Assembly: GCF_000092285.1 (NCBI RefSeq)
Contig: NC_014100.1
Location: 1,488,001 to 1,552,000 of the forward strand
Length of the DNA: 64,000 bases
Source of the DNA: Caulobacter segnis ATCC 21756
GTDB lineage: Bacteria; Pseudomonadota; Alphaproteobacteria; Caulobacterales; Caulobacteraceae
Reading direction: 5' to 3'
This document shows, in pieces, positions 1 to 6,378 of this stretch (the first letter of the stretch is position 1; every line of letters begins with the position of its first letter). Below the pieces are notes generated by a model, which had not been told where the DNA came from, searched no databases, and saw nothing but the letters and a program-made list of their open reading frames with translations. The position numbers and the translations under genes are program-made.

Positions 1-87
1 CCGCAAGGGCCACGACCACTTCATACTTTGCAGGCTATATGGGAACGCTACTGGATCCCGTTGGGGATTCGTCGTTTCGGGATCTGG

Positions 88-1740
88 ATGTCCTCGACAG
101 TTTTCAGGCCCGCGGCTCTCGCGATCGCCCCGACCCTGGCGGCGATCCTGACCGCGTCGGCGGGAGTCATGCTGCTGGCCTCGGGGGCTACGCCATCCGA
201 ACCGACCCGCTTCCTGCTGCTTTTGGCCTTCGCGCCCGATCTGCTGATCGAGATCAGCCACTTCTTCTCGTCGATCCTGGGTCTTGTCCTGCTCCTGCTG
301 GCCTTCGGCCTGCGCTCCCGCCTGGGCGCGGCCTGGTGGGCGGCTCTGATCGTGCTGGCGTCGTCGGCGGTTCTGGCGATCTTCAAGGGGCTGAACTGGG
401 AAGAGACCGCCATGCTGCTGGTCTGTTTCCTCGCCATCCTGCCGTTCCGAGACGCCTTCCCGCGCAGGGCGGCTTTGTCGAAGATGGAGATCACGCCGGG
501 CTGGCTGCTGTCGGCGGCCGCGGCGATCGGCGGGGCCGGGCTCCTGGGCTGGTGGTCGTTCCACCACACCGAATTCGCCGACAAGTCCTGGATCCGTATC
601 CTGCAAGACCACGACGAGGCCGCCCGGGCCATTCGCTCGTCGGTCGCGGCCGCCATCGTGCTGCTGGCCGTAGGCGTCTGGCGGCTGATCTCGACGGCGG
701 CCACGCCGCCGGTCGTCGACGACACCGACCCTGAGTTCGACCGCGTCCGGGCTATCCTCGCCAAGGCCGAGGACGCCGAGCCCAGCGCCAATCTCGCCCT
801 GCTGGGCGACAAGCGCTTCCTGTTCTCGGCGTCGGGCGAGACCTTCCTGATGTTCGGCGTGCGGGGCCGTTCCTGGATCGCCCTGGGCGCGCCGGTCGGT
901 CGCAGCGACGAGCGCATGGAGCTGTTCTGGCGCTTCCGCGAACTGGCCGACGCCCATGCGGCGCGCGCGGGCTTCTATGGCCTGGGCCCCGACGACCTGC
1001 CCGACACCGTCGATCTCGGCCTCGCCATCCAGAAGACCGGCGAAAGCGCGGCCGTGCCGCTGGAGGCCTTCAGCCTGGTCGGTCGCCGCCGCGAGGTGCT
1101 GCGTCGCAACTGGCGCAAGGCCGGGGAGGGCGGCGCCGCCTTCGAGGTCCTGCCTGTCGGCGCGGCCAATGCGATCATGGACGAGTTGAAGGCGATCTCC
1201 GACTCCTGGCTCGGCCATCATGCCGGCGGGGAGAAGAGCTTCTCGATGGGGGGCTTCGATCCGCGGTATGTCGCCGAATTCCCGGTGGCGGTGGTGCGCG
1301 GCGAGGAGGGCAAGATCGTCGCCTTCGCCACCCTGTGGCTGACGGCCTCGAAGACCTCGTTCTCGATGGACCTGATGCGCTATTCCGACGAGGCGCCCAA
1401 GAACGTCATGGACTACCTGTTCGTCGAGCTCCTCCAGTGGGGCAAGGACGAGGGCTACAAAGCGTTCGAGTTCGGCGTGGCGCCGCTAGCGGGGCTGGAA
1501 GATCGTCGTCTGGCGCCGATCATGTCTCGGGTCGGCCGCCTGCTCTATGAGCGGGGCGAGGAGATCTACAATTTCCAGGGTGTCCGACGGTATAAAGATA
1601 AATATGACCCTGTCTGGCAGCCGCGTTACATTGCCGCGCCCCAGAAATGGGCGATCCCATTCTTGCTCGCCGACATCGGTTTGCTGTCGTCGGGAGGGGT
1701 CTCGGGCCTGACCAAGCGCCCGAAAAAGGCCGCGACCTAG
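88..1740 (+). CDS. MprF-like phosphatidylglycerol lysyltransferase, catalytic half (DUF2156)
   Basis: MprF-type enzymes transfer an amino acid from aminoacyl-tRNA to phosphatidylglycerol in the inner membrane, changing surface charge. The first ~190 residues are hydrophobic (several membrane segments, including the HFFSSILGL and WEETAMLLVCFLAILPFRDAF stretches typical of the membrane block next to the catalytic domain). The DUF2156/GNAT-like domain starts near residue 230 with LLGDKRFLFS and contains GRSWIALGAPVG, FGVAPLAGL and a final YNFQGVRRYKDKYDPVWQPRYIA. Full MprF proteins are around 850 residues; this one has ~550, so the N-terminal flippase half is missing or lies elsewhere. The frame stays open to the window edge, but bases 1-87 use codons rare in this genome (ATA, CGA, ACT), so I prefer the ATG at 88. 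The start is uncertain; the family call is fairly secure. Confidence 0.75.
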   Translation: MSSTVFRPAALAIAPTLAAILTASAGVMLLASGATPSEPTRFLLLLAFAPDLLIEISHFFSSILGLVLLLLAFGLRSRLGAAWWAALIVLASSAVLAIFKGLNWEETAMLLVCFLAILPFRDAFPRRAALSKMEITPGWLLSAAAAIGGAGLLGWWSFHHTEFADKSWIRILQDHDEAARAIRSSVAAAIVLLAVGVWRLISTAATPPVVDDTDPEFDRVRAILAKAEDAEPSANLALLGDKRFLFSASGETFLMFGVRGRSWIALGAPVGRSDERMELFWRFRELADAHAARAGFYGLGPDDLPDTVDLGLAIQKTGESAAVPLEAFSLVGRRREVLRRNWRKAGEGGAAFEVLPVGAANAIMDELKAISDSWLGHHAGGEKSFSMGGFDPRYVAEFPVAVVRGEEGKIVAFATLWLTASKTSFSMDLMRYSDEAPKNVMDYLFVELLQWGKDEGYKAFEFGVAPLAGLEDRRLAPIMSRVGRLLYERGEEIYNFQGVRRYKDKYDPVWQPRYIAAPQKWAIPFLLADIGLLSSGGVSGLTKRPKKAAT

Positions 1741-1952
1741 TAACGCGGTTGGTTACCGGTCTGGACACCCAGAAGGTTCGCCAGATGCACCATCATCAGC
1801 ATCAGGGCGACGACGCAGACCATCATCAGCGGGCGCCAGGGAACCATGCGCGGTCCCTTTAAAACGTTGATTGGGCGCGCGCCCAGCCAGCCGCAGGCGA
1901 TCGCGAGAACGAGGAAGAGGGCCGAGGCCGCGAGGGTCTGGGTCAGGTCCAT
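1737..1952 (-). CDS. Small membrane protein, unknown function (71 aa)
   Basis: Two hydrophobic segments are visible, near residues 5-25 and 41-62 (MVCVVALMLMMVHLANLLG), separated by a basic loop (PINVLKGPRMVPW). This suggests a two-pass inner-membrane protein with no catalytic motif. Its stop codon overlaps the end of the convergent MprF-like gene by four bases. It is transcribed divergently from podJ. I do not recognise the family. Coding status is supported by Caulobacter-like codon usage and the clean hydrophobic pattern; no function is proposed. Confidence 0.6.
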   Translation of the reverse strand: MDLTQTLAASALFLVLAIACGWLGARPINVLKGPRMVPWRPLMMVCVVALMLMMVHLANLLGVQTGNQPRY

Positions 1953-1984
1953 GGCGGCTTCTAGGCCTGCGACAATATGCCTGG

Positions 1985-2160
1985 CAAATGGTTAAGTCGC
2001 GTTAACCCTCTTGCTTTTGATCCGCGCTACAGAACTGCGGACTTCTGTCCCGATTCCTCCACAGTGAATTCCCGACACGCTATATCTAGCGTTTTCGTCG
2101 CGTTTACACTCTAGGAATCGCTGACTAGCGTTTTCCCCAGATGCGGGGAGATAGATTCGC
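1985..2160 (+). promoter_or_regulatory. podJ upstream region with GANTC sites and a TTAA pair
   Basis: Between the divergent small membrane protein and podJ lie three GANTC sites (2052-2056, 2115-2119, 2154-2158), the CcrM methylation target. Two TTAA half-sites (1992-1995 and 2002-2005) are spaced by six bases and resemble a variant CtrA box. podJ expression is known to be cell-cycle controlled in C. crescentus (GcrA/CcrM, DnaA, CtrA). The motifs fit this, but binding here is inference and no -10/-35 was assigned. Confidence 0.45.
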
Positions 2161-4668
2161 ATGACGGCGGCTTCGCCATGGAGCGTTAAGGGGATCGACC
2201 CCAAGGCACGGGAGGTCGCAAAGGACCTCGCGCGTCGCTCCGGCATGACCTTGGGCGAGTGGCTGAACCGCATGATCATCGAAGGCGATGGTCAGGGCGA
2301 CTATCGCGCCGCCAGTGAAGAGACCCCCAGCCGCGCCCATCTGGAAGTCGTGCGAGACGAGCCCTCGCGCGCCGAGATCGCCGAACAGACCGACCAGGTC
2401 GGCCGCGTCGCCGTGGCGCTGGATCGCCTGACCCGCCGGATCGAAGTGGCCGAGGGCCGCAACGCCGCCGCCATCTCCGGCATCGACCACTCCGTCCGCG
2501 ACGCCATCGCCCGCTTGAGCCGGGCCGAGCGCGAACAGATCGCCGTCGCCGCTCGCTTCGAAGGCGCGGTGGACGACCTCAAGACCGAGCAGGTTCGCAC
2601 CGCCGAGCGTGTGCGCCGCATCGAGGCCGAGGCGGCGGGCCCGCGCTCGGTCGAAGCCCTGCGCGCGCTGGAAGGCGCCTTGGGCAAGGTCGCCGGCCAC
2701 CTCTATGACGGCGAGGCCCGCACCCGCGAAGCCATCGCCGCCCTCGAGGCGCGGCTGGACGCGCAGGCGGCGCCGCAACCGCAAGACCCGAACGAACTGG
2801 TCGAGGCTGTCGTGGCTCGCCTGGGAGAGCGGCTCGAGGCCGCCGAGACCCGGACCAGCGAAGCCCTCCGCGAGCTCAGCGCGTCGTTCTCGACCCTCGA
2901 CGAGCGTCTCGGCGTGGTCGAGACCGCAAACCCCGCCGCCGGCGTGCAGGAGCGTCTGGACAGCCTGGCCGCCAGCCTCGCCGAAAAGATGGAAGCCGCG
3001 CGCCTGGAGATGGCCGAGCGGCTCCGCGAGACCGCCGATGGCCGCTTCGACCGCATGGAGCGCAAGCTGGGCGAGATGGCCGCGCACGTCGAGGCCGCTG
3101 AGCAGCGCTCGGCCCAGGCCATCGAGCGCATGGGCCGCGAAGTGGTCAACGTCGCCGACGCCTTCAACCGCCGCGTCCAGACCGCCGAGAACCGCAGCGC
3201 CGCCGCGATCGAACAGGTCGGGGGCGAGGTGGCGCGGATCGCCGCGACCGTGGAAACCCGGCTCAATCGCGCCGACAGCGTCCAGGGCCAAGCGCTTGAA
3301 AAGCTTGGCGCGGAGATCGCGCGTATCACCGAACGCCTGACCGAACGCATTGGCAGCGCCGAGCGCCGCAACGCCCTGGCGATCGATGATGTTGGCGAGC
3401 AGGTCGCGCGCGTGACCGAGCGCCTGAACCAGCGCCATGAACGCTCGAGCCAGGAGTTGCTCGACCGGATCCGCCAGAGCGAGGAGCGCACGCTCCGCAT
3501 GCTGGAGGAGGCGCGCGACAAGATCGACACGCGCCTGCATGAGGCCCAACGCAAGCCGGAGCCCGTCGCGCCGCCGCCGGAGCCCGAGTCCGTCGCCGAA
3601 TTCACACCGCCTCCCGCCTCGCCCTTCGAGGACGACGAGATGGTTCTGGGTGAGGCCTCGCCGTTCACCGACGACGACGTCTTCGACGCGGAGTCGACGA
3701 CGGATCGTGACCTCGACGCCGCTGATTTCCCGTTCGACGATCCCGAGGACGAAGCGTTCGATGACGGCGATTTCGCGTTCGCCGACGCGCTGGACGACGA
3801 GGACCTCGTCGAAGCCCCCGCGGCTGAAGCGCCGAAGGCCGCGCCCGCCGAGCCGGAGCGCCCGCTGTCGACGCGCGAGATCATCGAGCAGGCCCGCGCG
3901 GCCGCCCGCGCCGCCGCGGCGGCGGACGCCAAGGGCCTCGGCGCCGTTCGCCCGAGCAAGAGCGATAAGACCGGCGGCGGATCCCTGTTCAGCGGCTTCG
4001 GCGCCTTCTCGGCCAAAAAGCCCAAGCGTCGGGTCGGCACGACCGTGGCCAGCGTCGCGGTCGCGATCGGTAGCGCCGCCGTCGTCGGCGCCTGCGTCGG
4101 CGGTCTCTTGCTGCTGGGCGACCAGAACGCCAGCGCCAGCGCGCCGCGCGCCGCTCAAGCGCTGTCGAGCCAGAAGCCGGTCCTGGCCAGCGCGGCAGGC
4201 TCGCGAGCCTCGGTGGCCCTGACGAGCGCGCCGGCCATCCCAGTCCCGGCCGAGATCGCGCCGGCCGTGTCTGACGAAGCCAAGGCGCTGTTCGCCGCTT
4301 CCATCCGCAAGATCGAGACCGGCGATCGCACCGGCCTTGAGGGCCTTAAGCGCGCCGCGACGGACGGCTATCCCGCCGCTCAATTCTATCTGTCGAAGCT
4401 GCTGGAAAGCGGCAAGGGCGGCGTCAAGCGCGACATGATCGAAGCGCGTCGCTGGAGCGAGCGGGCCGCCAACGGCGGCGATCCGCGCGCGATGCACAAC
4501 CTGGCGCTCTACTATTTCAAGGGCGAGGGCGGTCCGCGCAATTCCACGATCGCCGCGCTGTGGTTCCGCAAGGCCGCCGACACCGGCCTCGTCGACAGCC
4601 AGTTCAACCTGGCCCAGCTCTACGAGACCGGTCTGGGCGTCAGCCAGAACGCGCGCCGAAGCCTATAA
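2161..4668 (+). CDS. podJ: Polarity factor PodJ, frameshifted; main portion
   Basis: PodJ organises the new (flagellar) pole in Caulobacter and is needed for pili, holdfast and localisation of PleC. The N-terminus (ASPWSVKGIDPKAREVAKDLA, then SGMTLGEWLNRMI) is the PodJ signature. It is followed by a long Ala/Glu/Arg-rich coiled coil (about residues 50-470), a Pro/acidic linker (480-570), one transmembrane segment (about 627-650), and periplasmic Sel1-type repeats (about 700-830). The frame ends prematurely with SQNARRSL at 4668. The expected continuation (AEAYKWY, a Sel1 consensus) is present in the +1 frame from 4652 and runs to 5026. One extra base lies in the GCGCGCC run at 4651-4657; removing it gives a 954-residue protein, close to the known ~974. 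As written, the product lacks the C-terminal peptidoglycan-binding domain. Confidence 0.9.
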   Translation: MTAASPWSVKGIDPKAREVAKDLARRSGMTLGEWLNRMIIEGDGQGDYRAASEETPSRAHLEVVRDEPSRAEIAEQTDQVGRVAVALDRLTRRIEVAEGRNAAAISGIDHSVRDAIARLSRAEREQIAVAARFEGAVDDLKTEQVRTAERVRRIEAEAAGPRSVEALRALEGALGKVAGHLYDGEARTREAIAALEARLDAQAAPQPQDPNELVEAVVARLGERLEAAETRTSEALRELSASFSTLDERLGVVETANPAAGVQERLDSLAASLAEKMEAARLEMAERLRETADGRFDRMERKLGEMAAHVEAAEQRSAQAIERMGREVVNVADAFNRRVQTAENRSAAAIEQVGGEVARIAATVETRLNRADSVQGQALEKLGAEIARITERLTERIGSAERRNALAIDDVGEQVARVTERLNQRHERSSQELLDRIRQSEERTLRMLEEARDKIDTRLHEAQRKPEPVAPPPEPESVAEFTPPPASPFEDDEMVLGEASPFTDDDVFDAESTTDRDLDAADFPFDDPEDEAFDDGDFAFADALDDEDLVEAPAAEAPKAAPAEPERPLSTREIIEQARAAARAAAAADAKGLGAVRPSKSDKTGGGSLFSGFGAFSAKKPKRRVGTTVASVAVAIGSAAVVGACVGGLLLLGDQNASASAPRAAQALSSQKPVLASAAGSRASVALTSAPAIPVPAEIAPAVSDEAKALFAASIRKIETGDRTGLEGLKRAATDGYPAAQFYLSKLLESGKGGVKRDMIEARRWSERAANGGDPRAMHNLALYYFKGEGGPRNSTIAALWFRKAADTGLVDSQFNLAQLYETGLGVSQNARRSL

Positions 4669-5026
4669 GTGGTACGTGATCGCTGGCCGGGCCGGCGACC
4701 CCACCGCCCGCAGCCGCGCCAACGCCCTTCGCCCGCAGCTGACCGCCGAGGCCCTGCAGACGGCGGATCGCTCCGCCCAGGCCTTCCGCGCCCAGGCGCC
4801 GGTCCAGACCGCGTCTCTGGCGCCGACCAACACCGGAGCAGCCGGCGATTTCGGGACAGCGCAACAAGCCCTGTCGCAGCTCGGCTACTATCAAGGCCCG
4901 CGTGACGGCGTCGCCTCGCCGGCGTTGCGGTTGGCCATCGCCGCCTACCAGCGCGACCAGGGCCTGCCGGCGTCGGGCGAGGTCGATAGCCAGACTCTGG
5001 GCCGTCTCGCGGGCTCCGCTCGCTGA
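4652..5026 (+). pseudogene. podJ: Displaced 3' end of podJ (last Sel1 repeat and peptidoglycan-binding domain)
   Basis: In the +1 frame relative to the upstream podJ reading frame, the translation reads RAEAYKWYVIAGRAGDPTAR, completing the interrupted Sel1-like repeat. After a Gln/Ala-rich linker comes a PG_binding_1-type fold (GTAQQALSQLGYYQGPRDG, then RLAIAAYQRDQGLPASGEVD, then LGRLA). This domain ends the periplasmic part of PodJ. It has no plausible ribosome site of its own, so it is a continuation of the same gene rather than an independent one. Either a sequencing/assembly indel or a genuine frameshift separates the two parts. Confidence 0.85.
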
Positions 5027-5195
5027 TCGGCGTCGGCGCGCGTTCGTCGCGCGGAATTTGATCACGGAAAAGGCGAGCGACGTTCGAACGCTGTATCTTC
5101 CCCGAAGATCGTCCGTGGACCTATGGCCTCGTGTCGGTAATAGTCGCGCCCGGGGCAGGGGAGGTGGTTTCGGTCGCCTTCCGAAGGAGTTGATC

Positions 5196-5657
5196 ATGAA
5201 CGAGTCCGTGGGCGGGCGGACGCCGGTTCCTCCGGCGGTATGGGTCTTTGGTCTATCGACCCTCATTCCATTCTTCGTCTCGTCGGCCTTGTTCTGCTAC
5301 GGTCCCACCAAGATCCAAGGGCCTTCTCTGGTGGCGCTCCTGGCCTATTCCACCGCGATGGTGTCGTATTTCGGCGGCGTGCGCACGGGCCTGGAGATCG
5401 AGAACGCCAGCCCGCGCTGGTCGGTCCTGGGGCTCTCGCTGCTGTTCCCCCTGGCGGGATTCGGTCTGCTGGTCGGCGAACTGAGGTTCGATCCCGCCTG
5501 GCAGCTGTCCGGTTTCCTGCTTCTGTTGCTGCTGCAATGGGTCTGGGACGTCACCAACCACGAGGGGCCGACCTGGCGCCCGCGCATGCGCACCCTGCTA
5601 ACTGCGGGCGCGGCGATCTCCTTGGCCTTCTCGTTGGAGCAGGCCCTGCACATGTAG
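5196..5657 (+). CDS. DUF3429-like membrane protein
   Basis: A 153-residue integral membrane protein with about five hydrophobic segments (for example PPAVWVFGLSTLIPFFVSSA, VALLAYSTAMVSYFGGVR, LGLSLLFPLAGFGLLVGEL, LSGFLLLLLLQWVWD). The order and the YSTAMVSYFGGVRTG and LLLLQWVWDVTNHEGPTW stretches fit the DUF3429 family; its function is unknown. The start at 5196 is chosen because AAGGAG lies about seven bases upstream (5184-5189). It stands alone, with podJ upstream and the phosphoesterase gene convergent downstream. Confidence 0.8.
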   Translation: MNESVGGRTPVPPAVWVFGLSTLIPFFVSSALFCYGPTKIQGPSLVALLAYSTAMVSYFGGVRTGLEIENASPRWSVLGLSLLFPLAGFGLLVGELRFDPAWQLSGFLLLLLLQWVWDVTNHEGPTWRPRMRTLLTAGAAISLAFSLEQALHM

Positions 5658-5670
5658 CGCCGAGGGCCCG

Positions 5671-6378
5671 TCAGTCGGGCCGCAGGGATTTCACCCCGAC
5701 CGCATGGACCCGCTTGGGGCCCAGGGCGCCGGCCAGCATCGGCCCGCCGAACAGGTTCGAGAACGCCTCGTCCAGAATGTTCAGGCCGCCCGTGAAAGCG
5801 CCGAACGCCGGCAGCACCAGCCGCTGGCCGTCCGTCACGAAACACCGTCGCCGGATGGTGGCCCGTCCGCTGGAGACCTTGGCGGCCGGGTGAAGGTGAC
5901 CCGCCACCTCGCCCAATTGGACCCCCGGCTGGGGCTCGTGGCGCAGCGTCAGGCCCATCAGCGAGGCTTCGTCGATGATGTCGCCGGGCAAGGCCTTGGG
6001 GCCATCGGCGTCGTGGTTGCCCACCGCCCAGACGAGCTCGCGGCCCAGCGCCAAGCCTTCCAGCCGCCGGTAGTCGTCCGCCGCCAGACGCGTTTCGCCG
6101 TCGCCGTCGTGGAAGCTGTCGCCCAGGAAAACCAGCCGCTCGGGCGAGAGCAGGGCGATCTCGCGGTCGAGGCGGTCCAGGGTCTCGCGCGTGTCGTACG
6201 GCGGCAGCATCTGGCCAAAGCGCGCCGCGTAGCTGCTGCCCTTCTCGAAGTGCAGGTCGGCGACCACCAGCGTGCTTTCGCGCTCCAGCCACAGCGCGCC
6301 CGACCAGCGCAGCATGACCTCGACGTTCGACAGCGCGATCCGCAGGCCGCCGCAGGGGGAAGGGGTAAAGCGCGTCAC
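5671..6378 (-). CDS. pdeM: PdeM-like metallophosphoesterase of the ligase-associated DNA damage response set
   Basis: Calcineurin-like phosphoesterase of 235 residues. All metal-site motifs are present in order: VVADLHFEK (DxH), FLGDSFHDGDG (GDxxHD), AVGNHD (GNHD) and GHLHPAAKV (GHxH). This spacing is typical of the family (TIGR04123-like) found beside Lhr-type helicase, exonuclease and ATP-dependent DNA ligase genes. The GTG start at 6378 overlaps the stop of the upstream helicase gene by four bases, indicating translational coupling. The ligase and exonuclease partners are not in this window. Role: probable nuclease or end-processing in DNA repair; the substrate is inferred from family context. 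Confidence 0.87.
   Translation of the reverse strand: MTRFTPSPCGGLRIALSNVEVMLRWSGALWLERESTLVVADLHFEKGSSYAARFGQMLPPYDTRETLDRLDREIALLSPERLVFLGDSFHDGDGETRLAADDYRRLEGLALGRELVWAVGNHDADGPKALPGDIIDEASLMGLTLRHEPQPGVQLGEVAGHLHPAAKVSSGRATIRRRCFVTDGQRLVLPAFGAFTGGLNILDEAFSNLFGGPMLAGALGPKRVHAVGVKSLRPD

Noticed and set aside
2125..4497. Long open frame on the minus strand opposite podJ
   Set aside because: Typical GC-rich shadow: composition rich in Gly, Ala and Arg, no recognisable domain, and the plus-strand PodJ features are clear.
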